DNA from: Sinorhizobium saheli
GTDB lineage: Bacteria; Pseudomonadota; Alphaproteobacteria; Rhizobiales; Rhizobiaceae
NCBI RefSeq assembly: GCF_001651875.1
Contig: NZ_LNQB01000070.1
Coordinates: 82,254-146,253, forward strand
Length of the DNA: 64,000 bases
Reading direction: 5' to 3'
Shown: piece after piece, positions 34,384-43,755 of the stretch
Layout of the letters: the number at the start of each line of letters is the position of its first letter
Position numbering within the stretch: the stretch's first letter is position 1
Notes under the pieces: model-generated
Seen by the model: only the letters and a program-made list of their open reading frames with translations
The model's database searches: none
Told to the model about the DNA's origin: nothing
Made by a program: the position numbers and the translations under genes

Positions 34384-35595
34384 ATGTTTCTTCTCAACAC
34401 TCTTCCCGAACACAACCAGGCTCTCGCCCCGGTCGATGCCGAGACCCTCGGCGAAGGTGCGGCGCAAACGGTCGAACGGTTCCTCGCGCACCGCGCCGAT
34501 CGTGCCGAAACGCCGCTCCGTTCGCTGCCAGGACTGGCAGCGAAGCTTGGCATCGCCGCAACCCACATCAAGGACGAAGGCCATCGCCTGGGGCTCGGGA
34601 GTTTCAAGGCGCTCGGCGGAGCATACGCTGTGATCCGGCTTGTTCTCGAGGAAGCCGGCAAGGAACTCGGGCGGACGGTCGATGTTTCCGAAATTCAATC
34701 GCCAGAGGTCCAGGCGATCGCTCGCCGCATGACGGTCGCCTGCGCGACCGACGGCAACCACGGCCGATCGGTTGCGCAGGGCGCCGAGCTCGTCGGCGCA
34801 CGGGCGGCGATCTTCGTGCATTCCGGCGTAAGCGCCGAGCGGGTCGCGGCCATCGCCCGATTCGGCGCAGAGATGATCCGCGTCGACGGTACCTACGACG
34901 ACTCCGTTCGGGAAGCGGCCCGGATTGCCGACGCGAACGGGTGGACCATCGTGTCGGACACCTCCTGGCCGGGTTACGAGCGCATCCCCGGGCTCGTGAT
35001 GCAGGGTTACACCGCCCTCGTTCGCGAATCCTTGCGGCAAATGCCGGATCCGCCGACCCACGTGTTCATCCAGTCGGGCGTTGGCGGTATCGCCGCCGCC
35101 GTGGCGGGTCATCTGGCGATCGCGCTCGGCGACGAGCGTCCCGTCTTCACAGTGGTCGATCCGGCCCGTGCCGCCTGCATCTTCGAGACGGCGCGCGCGG
35201 GGCGTCCGGTGAAGATTGCGCATGGCGAACCGACCGTCATGGCCATGCTTGAATGCTACCAGCCCTCGCTGGTCGCCTGGCGCGTTCTCTCGCGCGTCGC
35301 CGACGCCTTCATCACGGTCGACGAGGAAGATGCGATCTCGGTCATGCGTGAGCTTTCCAATCCCGTCGATCGCGACCCGGCCGTCGTCGCCGGCGAAAGC
35401 GGCGGCGTCGGACTGGCGGGCCTCTTGAAGGCGGTCCGCGACCCGGCCGTCAAAGACGCACTTCGCATCGATCAACATGCGCGAATCTTCCTCGTAAACA
35501 CGGAAGGGGCAACCGACCCCGGCAAATATGAAGAGATCGTCGGGCTGCCACCCGCCGCGGTCGCAGCGAAGAACGAGATGGGAGCCAAGGCATGA
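34384..35595 (+). CDS. Diaminopropionate ammonia-lyase (PLP, fold type II)
   Basis: 403 residues. It degrades 2,3-diaminopropionate to pyruvate and ammonia by family. The PLP lysine lies in GSFKALGGAYA; the phosphate-binding SGVGG and the ATDGNHGRSVA block are present. ATG 34384 follows AGGTGG. It overlaps the M20 carbamoylase by 4 nt and is first in a catabolic operon with a divergent Lrp regulator. A threonine-dehydratase-like relative acting on another substrate cannot be excluded. Confidence 0.8.
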   Translation: MFLLNTLPEHNQALAPVDAETLGEGAAQTVERFLAHRADRAETPLRSLPGLAAKLGIAATHIKDEGHRLGLGSFKALGGAYAVIRLVLEEAGKELGRTVDVSEIQSPEVQAIARRMTVACATDGNHGRSVAQGAELVGARAAIFVHSGVSAERVAAIARFGAEMIRVDGTYDDSVREAARIADANGWTIVSDTSWPGYERIPGLVMQGYTALVRESLRQMPDPPTHVFIQSGVGGIAAAVAGHLAIALGDERPVFTVVDPARAACIFETARAGRPVKIAHGEPTVMAMLECYQPSLVAWRVLSRVADAFITVDEEDAISVMRELSNPVDRDPAVVAGESGGVGLAGLLKAVRDPAVKDALRIDQHARIFLVNTEGATDPGKYEEIVGLPPAAVAAKNEMGAKA

Positions 35596-36836
35596 ACGAT
35601 CTTTCGATCGATGCAGCGCGTCTCCTCGAACGCATCCGCACGCTTGGCGCCATCGGGCGCGACGAGAGCGGGCGACTGACGCGCCTGGCGGCCTCCGATA
35701 CGGAGAAGGTCGGTCGCGACCAGTTCGTCTCCTGGCTTGACGAAGCCGGTCTTGAGGTCGCCGTGGATCGCATCGGCAATATCCTCGGCATCTGGAGGCC
35801 CGACGGAGTGGGCGACCGGCAGCCGCTGATGCTCGGCTCGCACATCGATACCGTCATCGACGCTGGCATCTATGATGGGTGCTATGGGGTACTCGCCGCT
35901 CTCGAGGTGATACAGACCCTGAAAGCCCAAGGGTTTGCTTCATCGCGTCCGGTGGTCGTCGTCGCCTTCACCAATGAGGAAGGCGTCCGCTACGCACCTG
36001 ACATGATGGGGTCGCTGGTCTACGCAGGCGGTCTCGACCTCGACGCGGCACTCGCCACCCTCGGAACGGACGGCTCTGTTCTTGGCGACGAACTGAGGCG
36101 CATCGGTTATGCCGGGGCACAGGAGCCAGGCTTCTTCAAGCCGCATGCCTATATCGAGCTGCACATCGAGCAGGGCCCGGTTCTCGAGCGCGAGGGCATT
36201 CCTGTCGGCGCCGTGCAGAACCTTCAGGGCATTTCCTGGCAGATGGTAACGATCGAAGGCGACGCCAATCATGCGGGCACCACGCCAATCTCGATGCGCC
36301 GTGATGCCGGCCACGCCGCCGCTCGTGTCATCACCTTCCTGCGCGACCGGGCGAAGGGTTCGAATACGCCGACCGTCGCCACGGTCGGCTGTATCGACTT
36401 CGAGCCCAATGCCATCAACGTCATCCCCTCGCGCGCGCGTTTCACGGTCGATCTGCGCGACCCGGATGAGGACCGCCTGAAGGAGGAGGAAGCTGCACTT
36501 GCCGCGTTTCTCGACCACCTCGCCGCCGAAGAGCAGGTCGGCATATCTGTCGAGCGCCTGGCCCGGTTTGAGCCGGTCACCTTCGATCGGCGGATCGTGG
36601 AACTGGTTGAGAAGGCGGCGCGGGAGCGCGGTCTCGCCTGCAGGCGGATGACCTCGGGAGCCGGGCACGACGCGCAGATGATTGCCCGGATCGCACCGTC
36701 CGCGATGATCTTTGTCCCGAGCATCGGCGGCATCAGCCATAACCCGAAGGAACACACCACTGACGAAGACCTTGTCGCGGGAGCCAATGTTCTCCTGGAC
36801 GTCGTCCGCGAGCTTGCGAGGAAGGATTGCTTATGA
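35592..36836 (+). CDS. Zn-dependent M20 N-carbamoyl-amino-acid hydrolase
   Basis: 414 residues of the AmaB/HyuC/allantoate amidohydrolase type. Metal-site motifs are GSHIDTVIDAG, YDGCYG, NEEGVRY, ELHIEQGPVLE and SGAGHDAQM. The lid domain is present (FTVDLRD). Translationally coupled to the ammonia-lyase (ATGA overlap) and to the truncated gene downstream. Likely hydrolyses a ureido or N-carbamoyl amino acid, with the lyase acting on the product; the order is inferred. Confidence 0.85.
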   Translation: MNDLSIDAARLLERIRTLGAIGRDESGRLTRLAASDTEKVGRDQFVSWLDEAGLEVAVDRIGNILGIWRPDGVGDRQPLMLGSHIDTVIDAGIYDGCYGVLAALEVIQTLKAQGFASSRPVVVVAFTNEEGVRYAPDMMGSLVYAGGLDLDAALATLGTDGSVLGDELRRIGYAGAQEPGFFKPHAYIELHIEQGPVLEREGIPVGAVQNLQGISWQMVTIEGDANHAGTTPISMRRDAGHAAARVITFLRDRAKGSNTPTVATVGCIDFEPNAINVIPSRARFTVDLRDPDEDRLKEEEAALAAFLDHLAAEEQVGISVERLARFEPVTFDRRIVELVEKAARERGLACRRMTSGAGHDAQMIARIAPSAMIFVPSIGGISHNPKEHTTDEDLVAGANVLLDVVRELARKDCL

Positions 36837-37171
36837 CCGTCGATAGGGACGCCCTTCACGAGGAAATGATCGTCTGGCGGCGCGACCTCCACGCCCATCT
36901 CGAATTCGGTTTCGACGAAAAACGGACATCCGCCTTCGTGGCGAAGAAGTTGCGGGAGTTCGGGTTCGATGATGTCGTCGGGGGAACGGGGGTCGTCGGA
37001 ACGCTGAGGCGCGGGAGCGGCAATCGCAAACGATGCAGGGCTCCTTTACGGCGCGGCTTTTCACGCGGCGATCGTTCGGCATCGCCTGCCGGCGGCATAG
37101 TTGCCGCCGGCCCTGGGGATACCTCATGGAAATTCGGCCAAGGCGAGGCTCAAGCCACCGTGGCGGCATAG
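36833..37171 (+). pseudogene. Truncated M20 amidohydrolase (hippurate hydrolase-like)
   Basis: The frame starts ATG 36833, overlapping the carbamoylase stop. It reads like the N terminus of an M20D amidohydrolase (WRRDLHAHLEFGFDEKRTSAF ... GGTGVVGTLRRGSG). Family similarity ends near 37020, just before the metal-binding core. What follows is unrelated sequence overlapping the SRPBCC gene. Probably a gene lost by deletion. Confidence 0.7.
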
Positions 37172-37617
37172 GATGCCAGGAGACCGCCCCAGCCGGTCTC
37201 GGAATCGAACCTGCGGCGCATCTCTTCGGCCTTCGATCCGAAATTCGCAAGGTTGCGGTGTTCGAGGGTCACGGTCGTCTCGCCGTCGCCCTTCGCTTCG
37301 AAGCGGACTTCCACCTCGCTGTAGAATTCCGGATCGAAGGTGAAATCCGCGTTGAGCTGCCAGGCGAAGAGGATGCGGTTCGGCCGGTCGTAATCGATGA
37401 CGCGGCCCCAGTCGCACTCCTCGCCGGAATTGCCGATTTCGTACCAGCGGCCGCCGGCAAAGGTCTCGACCACCACCGTCTTCTGGCCGGATTGCGAGAC
37501 GCTATGCTCCTTGATCCACCAGTTCCCCATGCCGTTGACAAAGACATCGAATGCTTTCTCCGGGGGCACGTGTACGGTCACAGACTTGCGGACCGCTGCT
37601 GGCTCGATCGTGTGCAT
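37150..37617 (-). CDS. SRPBCC (AHSA1-like) protein
   Basis: 155 residues. A helix-grip fold of the activator-of-Hsp90 C-terminal type, with readable blocks VPPEKAFDVFVNGMGNWWI, GRWYEIGNSGEECDWGRVIDYDRP and TVTLEHRNLANFG. GGAGG is 5 nt before ATG 37617. It follows the ArsR regulator by 53 nt, the common ArsR-SRPBCC pair. Ligand unknown. Confidence 0.85.
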   Translation of the reverse strand: MHTIEPAAVRKSVTVHVPPEKAFDVFVNGMGNWWIKEHSVSQSGQKTVVVETFAGGRWYEIGNSGEECDWGRVIDYDRPNRILFAWQLNADFTFDPEFYSEVEVRFEAKGDGETTVTLEHRNLANFGSKAEEMRRRFDSETGWGGLLASYAATVA

Positions 37618-37670
37618 GATACCTCCCTCCGATTGTCCGGCCATGACGGCGCGGCGGTACCGGCCGCTCA

Positions 37671-37982
37671 TCACTGGTCATCTTTATCCTCGACGGCGAC
37701 TGTGAAGGCGGCGAGCTGATCGTCCCAGAAGCGGTCGAGCCATCGCCTGAGCGGCCCGAGGCCTTTCGGGTCGATCGAATAGATGCGCCGTGCACCGTCC
37801 GGCTCGTCGCGGACGAGGCGCGCTTCCTTCAAGACCTTCAGGTGCTGCGATATCGCCGGCTGCGAAACGGGCACGGCGCGCGCCAACTCGGCGACCGAAT
37901 GCCGCCGCTCAGCAAGACGCTCGAAAATGGCGCGTCGGGTCGGGTCGGCCAGTGCGGCAAATAGTCTACCTTCATAAGCCAT
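37671..37982 (-). CDS. ArsR-family transcriptional regulator
   Basis: 103 residues with a winged HTH (SVAELARAVPVSQPAISQHLKVLKEARLV). It lacks the Cys metal-site motif of arsenic sensors, as usual for the SRPBCC-linked branch. A palindrome 8 nt upstream of the start is the probable autoregulatory operator. Confidence 0.9.
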   Translation of the reverse strand: MAYEGRLFAALADPTRRAIFERLAERRHSVAELARAVPVSQPAISQHLKVLKEARLVRDEPDGARRIYSIDPKGLGPLRRWLDRFWDDQLAAFTVAVEDKDDQ

Positions 37983-37990
37983 GATTTATA

Positions 37991-38006
37991 ATAAGCGATA
38001 GCTTAT
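37991..38006. promoter_or_regulatory. Palindromic operator upstream of the ArsR gene
   Basis: ATAAGC-GATA-GCTTAT inverted repeat, 8 nt upstream of the ArsR start, fits a dimeric ArsR binding site. Confidence 0.6.
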
Positions 38007-38051
38007 AGAAGTCAACTTCGCAGCCTTGCCCGAAATCGTTCCGGGAAGATC

Positions 38052-38966
38052 CTAACCGGCAGCGGCCACCCTCGCCGGCTGCATCTGAAGCTCCGCGAAG
38101 GCTTCGCGGACATGATCGGCAACCGCAAGGACCGGCGCCGGGGCATCCTCTATCACCTTCAGGCCGATGTCATAATGGCCTAGATCCGGCAGACCGTCGC
38201 GCTCGCCAAGCGCGATCATGTCGCCCTGGACGAGATAGCGCGGCAACGGCGCGATCGCGAGCCCGGCGAGGACGGCCGCGCGCTGCCCGGTCGTATAGGC
38301 GCTGAGGAATGCGACGCGAAACTTGCGGCCGGCTCGAGAAAGCTTCTCGACCGCATCGGCGCGCCACACGCAGCCGTCCTCCCACATGGAGACCGGCAGC
38401 GGATCGCGCAGATGCGCGTCGCCGCATTTCGCGCCAGCCCAAACCAGCTTCTCCTGCATCAGGATTTCGCCGTCCTTCGCCGCCTCGTCAGAAAGGCTGT
38501 TATAAATCGCGATGTCCAGCCGATGCTCGTCGACGCGCTTGCGCATCGCATTGCTCATGCCGATCGACACGTCCACCGTGACGTTCGGATAGGATTCGGC
38601 AAAGCGCTTGAGGACATCGGGCAGTATGCGTTCCCCAACGTCTTCCGGCGCGCCGACACGCACGACGCCGTTCATGTCCGGCATCAGGAAGCGCGACACC
38701 GTCTCATTGTTCAGCGACAAGAGCCGCCGGGCGAAGCCGAGAAGCAGCTCACCCTTGGGGGTCAGCGACACCGAGCGTGCGTCGCGCAGAAAGAGCGTGC
38801 AGCCGAGCATCTCCTCCAGTTTCTTGATCTGCATCGAGACCGCCGAAGGAGTGCGATACACCGTCTCCGCGGCGGTGGTGAAGTTGCCGGTTTCGGCGAT
38901 GGCGACGAAGGTCTTCAGCACGTCCATCTCGAGCAGCGGAAGCGCGTGGCGCAGCATCATGTTCAT
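38052..38966 (-). CDS. LysR-family regulator
   Basis: 304 residues. N-terminal HTH (LKTFVAIAETGNFTTAAETVYRTPSAVSMQIKKLE), then a substrate-binding domain. The start MNMMLRHALPLLEMD at ATG 38966 is chosen. It is divergent from the small gene at 39108 across 141 nt. Effector unknown. Confidence 0.88.
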   Translation of the reverse strand: MNMMLRHALPLLEMDVLKTFVAIAETGNFTTAAETVYRTPSAVSMQIKKLEEMLGCTLFLRDARSVSLTPKGELLLGFARRLLSLNNETVSRFLMPDMNGVVRVGAPEDVGERILPDVLKRFAESYPNVTVDVSIGMSNAMRKRVDEHRLDIAIYNSLSDEAAKDGEILMQEKLVWAGAKCGDAHLRDPLPVSMWEDGCVWRADAVEKLSRAGRKFRVAFLSAYTTGQRAAVLAGLAIAPLPRYLVQGDMIALGERDGLPDLGHYDIGLKVIEDAPAPVLAVADHVREAFAELQMQPARVAAAG

Positions 38967-39107
38967 GGCGGCATCCTCATTCAGAAATTCTGAAAGATAG
39001 ATTAACTTCATTTCGTTTGATTGAACATCAGAAGCGAGCGATAGTCAAGCTGCAAGGACGGGCGAGGCAGATGCCGAACCGTCCGAACCCAGGGCAAGGA
39101 GAAGGCC

Positions 39108-39398
39108 ATGTCCACTCTGACATTGATCCACGGCGGTACCGGCGTCGGACGGCGGCTCCAGGGCGCGGGCGCGGCCTCTGCCCTGCCCCGCTCCGGCGAC
39201 GATGGCGACATGGTTCTTGCGATGCTCGCGCGCGCCCGCTCGCTGATCGATCGTGTCGCCGACCGAAGGCGCGCCGACAACGTCGTCAGGAATCGGGTGG
39301 AAACCCGCCGCCAATTGGCGAAACTGCCGGCGCGGGTTCGCAACGACCTGTTACAGCCGGAACAGCAGCCGATACCGCCATCCGCTAGAAGCGACTAG
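39108..39398 (+). CDS. Small basic protein, DUF1127-like
   Basis: 96 residues. AAGGAGAAGG precedes ATG 39108. The middle (ARSLIDRVADRRRADNVVRNR) is basic and helical, with a short Leu-rich C-terminal motif reminiscent of DUF1127, though weakly. Divergent from the LysR gene and probably its target. Confidence 0.6.
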   Translation: MSTLTLIHGGTGVGRRLQGAGAASALPRSGDDGDMVLAMLARARSLIDRVADRRRADNVVRNRVETRRQLAKLPARVRNDLLQPEQQPIPPSARSD

Positions 39399-39523
39399 TG
39401 CGGCGAAAACAGATCACGATGTTTGATGAAAAAGATCAAACATATTCGTTTGAATGATCAATCGCGTTGCGCCATATACAATCCATGGTCGCGACCTTTT
39501 GAAAAACTCAGAAGGAACCAGCA

Positions 39524-39724
39524 ATGTCTACGAACCAGCATTCATCCTCCGCATCGAGCCAGGGCCACTCGGCACTGCCCGGTCTTTTCAGCCTGCGCGC
39601 CCGCGCCTGGGCCGCTTGGAAGCGGCATCGCAACGAACGCGTTCTGGAGAACCTCTCCTACGACACGCTGAAGGACATCGGCTTCCCCTCCGTCGATGAT
39701 GCGGTGCACAAGACGGAACAATGA
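39524..39724 (+). CDS. DUF1127-family small protein
   Basis: 66 residues. The C-terminal block RAWAAWKRHRNERVLENLSYDTLKDIGFP has the WxxWRxRR ... L ... LKDIG pattern of DUF1127. GAAGGAA lies upstream. It is followed 55 nt later by a strong terminator. Members in rhizobia act in RNA metabolism and phosphate or stress responses. Confidence 0.8.
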   Translation: MSTNQHSSSASSQGHSALPGLFSLRARAWAAWKRHRNERVLENLSYDTLKDIGFPSVDDAVHKTEQ

Positions 39725-39778
39725 GTAAAGGCTCCCCCAAATGCCGTCCTCCCGGCATTGACCGCATAGCGAGCCTCT

Positions 39779-39815
39779 GAAGGGCATTCCGGTCGACGGA
39801 GTGCCCTTCTTGTTT
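39779..39815 (+). terminator. Rho-independent terminator
   Basis: Hairpin GAAGGGCA ... TGCCCTTC followed by TTGTTTT, between the DUF1127 gene and the convergent TetR gene. Confidence 0.8.
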
Positions 39816-39854
39816 TGGTGGGCGCATTTTCCGCCCTTTGACGAGATTACGGCA

Positions 39855-40556
39855 TCAACGTTTCGAGGGACCGGCCTCGAGGAATGCGCGCGCAAAGCCG
39901 TGTTCCGCGACCTTGATCGTCCCATCGGGCAACTTCAGGAGCCGATCGATCGCCACGCCGTAGAGCCGGAGCCGCTCGTCCAGCAATTCAGCCGCTTCGT
40001 CGAGATCCCCCTCCTCGGCCCGGCGCAACGCCTTGTGCATCACTTCCCGGAACGTCAGCCGCAGTTGCAGAAGCATGTCGGCAAAGGCTCGCGGATCCGG
40101 AATGTCGAAAAGCCCTTCCTCGCTGCCCCTTTCGAGGATTGCGCAAATAAGCGGCGCAGCGATTTCCCTGACCGTTTCGTCGATCTTGTGAAAGAGCACG
40201 ACGTTTTCCGGGCGGAAGAGGACGTCGAAGGTGCTGTGCAGCTGCGGCGCCAGTTCCACGTTCAACCGCCGCGATCCGGCCATGAGGGCGTTGAGCCGGC
40301 CGACCGCGTCGAGCGACGGGTCGTCGAGCACGGGCCGCAGCGCCGTGATGCTGTCGCTCGCCAGACGCACCGCAAGCGCCTCGAGAAGCGCCTCCTTCGA
40401 GGCAAAGTAATGATAGAACGCGCCTTTCGACACGCCGGCTTCGCGAATGATGTCGTTCACCGTCGTGTTGTCGTAGCCATTCGCGAAGAAAAGCCGCTGG
40501 GCACAATCGAGAAGCTCGGCGGATCGAATCTCAGGCGACTTTATCACTCGGGCCAA
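39855..40556 (-). CDS. TetR/AcrR-family repressor
   Basis: 233 residues. HTH (FFANGYDNTTVNDIIREAGVSKGAFYHYFASKE) and a ligand domain. TTG 40556 has AGGGA 7 nt upstream and is preferred. The longer frame runs into the 100-bp repeat copy 2 and its N-terminal residues are repeat-encoded. Divergent from the HlyD/ABC genes, with a perfect palindrome between them. Confidence 0.85.
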   Translation of the reverse strand: MARVIKSPEIRSAELLDCAQRLFFANGYDNTTVNDIIREAGVSKGAFYHYFASKEALLEALAVRLASDSITALRPVLDDPSLDAVGRLNALMAGSRRLNVELAPQLHSTFDVLFRPENVVLFHKIDETVREIAAPLICAILERGSEEGLFDIPDPRAFADMLLQLRLTFREVMHKALRRAEEGDLDEAAELLDERLRLYGVAIDRLLKLPDGTIKVAEHGFARAFLEAGPSKR

Positions 40557-40568
40557 GGCGGTTTCCCT

Positions 40569-40668
40569 AGAGCATTTTGCAGTCGGGTGGAAACACCCGA
40601 CGTAGTACAAATGCGTCAAAACAAACAGATAGAGCGGTGGTGCGAACGCATGTGAGCGCATCCCGCTC
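40569..40668 (+). repeat. 100-bp repeat family, copy 2
   Basis: AGCATTTTGCAG ... GTAGTACAAATGCG ... AGCGGTGGTGCGAACGCATG ... CCGCTC. It abuts the 5' end of the TetR gene, so it lies in its leader. Confidence 0.8.
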
Positions 40669-40748
40669 TGAGTGTGGCTTGCCGGCGCGTGATGAGCGTG
40701 ACGAGCGGATCGGAACCAACTCGTTACCGGCGCGTTTGACCTGGATAA

Positions 40749-40767
40749 TAGACCGACGGTCGGTCTA
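40749..40767. promoter_or_regulatory. TetR operator between tetR and the efflux genes
   Basis: TAGACCGAC-G-GTCGGTCTA, a perfect 9-1-9 palindrome, 42 nt upstream of the HlyD GTG. It fits autorepression and repression of the efflux genes. Confidence 0.75.
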
Positions 40768-40809
40768 ATGCTATAGGTTCACCGGGTATAAGTGCTTAGG
40801 GAGTGGTAC

Positions 40810-41820
40810 GTGCGGCTCGCACGCTGGATGGTAGGCGTCCTCGGTCTTGCGGCGGTCGCCGGTTCGACGGCATGGCTCGCCTGGAGGCCGACGGAAGTCT
40901 CGGTCGTGCGGGCGTCACGCGGTGATGCGGCGCAAATCGTCTATGCGAGCGGCAGCGTCGAGCCGCGGACCTGGGCCAAGGTGGCGCCTGTCGTCCGCGA
41001 CAGGATCGTGGAGCAATGCGACTGCGAGGGGTCGAGGGTCGCGCGCGGCGACGTGCTTGCCCGGCTCGACGACAGCCAGGTGCGGGCCACACTGGGCGAA
41101 CTCGAAGCGCGGCGAGCCCTGGCGCAGGAAGAGTACCGGCGCCTCTCCGTGCTTGCCGGACGGAATGTGACCAGCCAGCAGGCGCTCGACCGCGCTCGCG
41201 CCGAGCTCTTGCAGATCGAGGCGCTGATTGCCGGGCAGAAGGCGCGCCTGGAAACCTACGTATTGCGAGCGCCGGCCCCCGGCGTCGTGCTGAGGCAGGA
41301 TGGCGAGGTAGGCGAAGTCGCCGAACTGGGAACGGTCCTTGTCTGGGTCGGCGAGCCGAAGCCGCTCCTGGTGATCGCGGAGGTCAACGAGGAGGACATC
41401 CCGCGCGTTCAAGTCGGTCAGCGCGCGCTCTTGCGGGCTGACGCCTTCCCGGGGCAGGATCTCGAGGCGGTGGTCGACAGCATCACGCCGAAAGGCGATT
41501 CCGTCACGAAGACCTATCGCGTTCGCCTGCGCCTGCCCGACGACACGCCGCTCAAGATCGGCATGTCGACTGACGTGAATATCGTGACACGGGTCTCGAA
41601 GAACGCGCTCCTGATCCCGTCCGTCGCCATCGAAGCCAACGAGGTCTTCGTCGTCGAAGACGGGACGGCCCGGCGGCGCGTGATCCGCACCGGGATTCGC
41701 GGCACAAACGGCGTCGAGGTGCTGGCCGGCATTGACGAGGACGCTCTTGTGATCTCACCCTTTCCCGACCTCGCCGATGGCGCGCGCGTGACCGTCGCGT
41801 CGCGGCAGGATCGGTCCTGA
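40810..41820 (+). CDS. HlyD/MacA-type periplasmic adaptor
   Basis: 336 residues. An N-terminal membrane anchor (WMVGVLGLAAVAGSTAWLAW), a lipoyl half-motif, a coiled-coil hairpin (LGELEARRALAQEEYRRLSV ... ALDRARAELLQIEALI) and a beta-barrel C-terminal part. GTG 40810 is chosen for AGGGAG 7 nt upstream; an upstream GTG at 40792 is weaker. With the permease and ATPase it forms a MacAB/DevBCA-like efflux system. No outer-membrane protein is encoded nearby. Confidence 0.85.
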   Translation: MRLARWMVGVLGLAAVAGSTAWLAWRPTEVSVVRASRGDAAQIVYASGSVEPRTWAKVAPVVRDRIVEQCDCEGSRVARGDVLARLDDSQVRATLGELEARRALAQEEYRRLSVLAGRNVTSQQALDRARAELLQIEALIAGQKARLETYVLRAPAPGVVLRQDGEVGEVAELGTVLVWVGEPKPLLVIAEVNEEDIPRVQVGQRALLRADAFPGQDLEAVVDSITPKGDSVTKTYRVRLRLPDDTPLKIGMSTDVNIVTRVSKNALLIPSVAIEANEVFVVEDGTARRRVIRTGIRGTNGVEVLAGIDEDALVISPFPDLADGARVTVASRQDRS

Positions 41821-41830
41821 GCCTGGAAAC

Positions 41831-43072
41831 ATGCGCCTCATCTTCGACATCGCAGCCACGCATATCACAGGCCGCGGCCGTCAGATGCTCGTTGCCGTGC
41901 TCGGCGTCGCGGTGGGCGTGGGCTTCTCCATCGCCATGGCGGCGCTGATGCAGGGCGGGCAGGACGATTTCGTAAGGCAGATGGTCGACACTATGCCGCA
42001 TGTCGACATCAGCGACGAGCGCCGCACGCCCCGCCGTCAGCCCGCCGAGGACGTGTTTGCGACGGCGGCGATCTCGGGGCTGAGGCCGCGCGACGACAGG
42101 CGCGGGATCATCAACCCCACGGCAGCGACCGCCTGGCTCGAAAGCTGGGTTCCGGGACGGTTCGCAGCCAGCCTCAAGGCGCAAGGCGTGATCCGCTATG
42201 CCAGCCGCGAGGTCGGGGCTGCCATCATCGGCGTCGATCCCGAACGCGAGCTCGCCGTCTCGCCCATCGCCGAGGACTTCGTCGAAGGCAGCTTCGCTGC
42301 GCTTATCGCGGGCGGCAACAATATTGTCGTCGGCGACACGATGGCGACGCGACTAGGCGCCGGCTTCGGCGACACGATTACCGCGGTGTCTTCGGAAGGT
42401 CTGACACGCAATTTCAAGATCGTCGGCCTGTTCCACACAGGCACGACCGCACGCGACGAGGGCGAGGCCTACGTGCTTCTGAAGAACGCGCAAATCCTCT
42501 CTGCGCGGCCGAATGCCATCAACGAGATTCGTATCAAGCTCGACGATCCGGGCCTTGCGCCATCGGTGGCGCGCCGCGCCGAATCCGAACTTGGCTACGA
42601 GGCCGTTGCCTGGCAGGAGGCGAACGAATCGATCCTCGAGGCGCTCGTCATCCGCAACGTCATCATGTACACGGTCGTCGGCGCGATCATGCTCGTTGCC
42701 GGCTTCGGCATCTACAATATCATCTCCACCATCACGCACGAGAAGGCGCGCGATATCGCCATCATGAAGTCTCTCGGTTTCCGGGAGGCCGATATGCGCG
42801 GGCTTTTCCTCCTCGAAGGCGTGGCGATCGGCGCGGCTGGTTCCGCGCTTGGCTCGCTGCTCGGTCTTGCCATGACCTACGCACTGTCGCTGATACGTTT
42901 CGAGATCGCCGCGACGGGCCAGGAGATGACGCATCTGCCGATCACCTGGAGCCTGCTTCACTATGTCATCGCATCGGCTTTCGCACTGAGCTCGGCGGCG
43001 GTGGCGGGATATTTGCCGGCGCGCCGCGCGGCGGGCCTCAATCCGGTCGACATCATCCGGGGCGCATCATGA
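41831..43072 (+). CDS. FtsX-type ABC transporter permease
   Basis: 413 residues. N-terminal membrane span (MLVAVLGVAVGVGFSIAMAALM), a periplasmic MacB-PCD-like domain, and three C-terminal spans of the FtsX/LolC type (ITHEKARDIAIMKSLGFRE motif). It overlaps the ATPase by 4 nt (ATGA) and starts 10 nt after the adaptor stop. Confidence 0.88.
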   Translation: MRLIFDIAATHITGRGRQMLVAVLGVAVGVGFSIAMAALMQGGQDDFVRQMVDTMPHVDISDERRTPRRQPAEDVFATAAISGLRPRDDRRGIINPTAATAWLESWVPGRFAASLKAQGVIRYASREVGAAIIGVDPERELAVSPIAEDFVEGSFAALIAGGNNIVVGDTMATRLGAGFGDTITAVSSEGLTRNFKIVGLFHTGTTARDEGEAYVLLKNAQILSARPNAINEIRIKLDDPGLAPSVARRAESELGYEAVAWQEANESILEALVIRNVIMYTVVGAIMLVAGFGIYNIISTITHEKARDIAIMKSLGFREADMRGLFLLEGVAIGAAGSALGSLLGLAMTYALSLIRFEIAATGQEMTHLPITWSLLHYVIASAFALSSAAVAGYLPARRAAGLNPVDIIRGAS

Positions 43073-43755
43073 GCGTGCTCATCGAAACCGAGAAGCTGAC
43101 GCGCATCCTGCCGGAGACCGTCCCCGTCACACTGGTCAGGGACGTCTCGCTTTCGATCGGAGAAAAGGAATTCGTCGCCATCACCGGACCGTCAGGCTCC
43201 GGCAAATCCTCCCTGCTCTACCTCCTGGGCCTGCTCGACCGCCCGACCAGCGGTATCCTCAGGATTGCCGGCCGCGACACCGAGCCCATGAACGAGCAGG
43301 AGCGTGCCGCAACGCGGCTTTCCACGCTCGGCTTCGTGTTCCAGTTCCACTTTCTGCTCCCGGAATTCACCGCGCGCGAGAATGTCGAGATCCCGATGCG
43401 TCGGCTCCGACGGCTGGGGCGAGCGGAAATCCGCGCGCGGGCCGCGGAGTTGCTCGCGTCGTTGGGGCTTGGCGAACATATCGACAAACGGCCCGACCAG
43501 CTTTCCGGCGGCCAGCGCCAGCGCGTGGCGGTCGCCCGGTCGCTTGCCAATGACCCTGCGGTCATCCTCGCCGACGAGCCCACCGGAAGCCTGGACAGCC
43601 ATAGCTCCGAACAGGTCTTCAACATCCTGGAAAGCCTGGTGCGCGAACGCGGCAAGACGGTCATCGCCGTGACGCACGATCTCGACATGGCAGCGCGCAT
43701 GGATCGGCAAATCCGTCTCGTCGACGGCAAGATCGACTACGGCATGTCTTCTTGA
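43069..43755 (+). CDS. ABC transporter ATPase (MacB/LolD type)
   Basis: 228 residues. Walker A GPSGSGKSS, signature LSGGQRQRV, Walker B VILADEPTGSLD and H-loop AVTHD. Third gene of the TetR-controlled efflux operon. Confidence 0.93.
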   Translation: MSVLIETEKLTRILPETVPVTLVRDVSLSIGEKEFVAITGPSGSGKSSLLYLLGLLDRPTSGILRIAGRDTEPMNEQERAATRLSTLGFVFQFHFLLPEFTARENVEIPMRRLRRLGRAEIRARAAELLASLGLGEHIDKRPDQLSGGQRQRVAVARSLANDPAVILADEPTGSLDSHSSEQVFNILESLVRERGKTVIAVTHDLDMAARMDRQIRLVDGKIDYGMSS

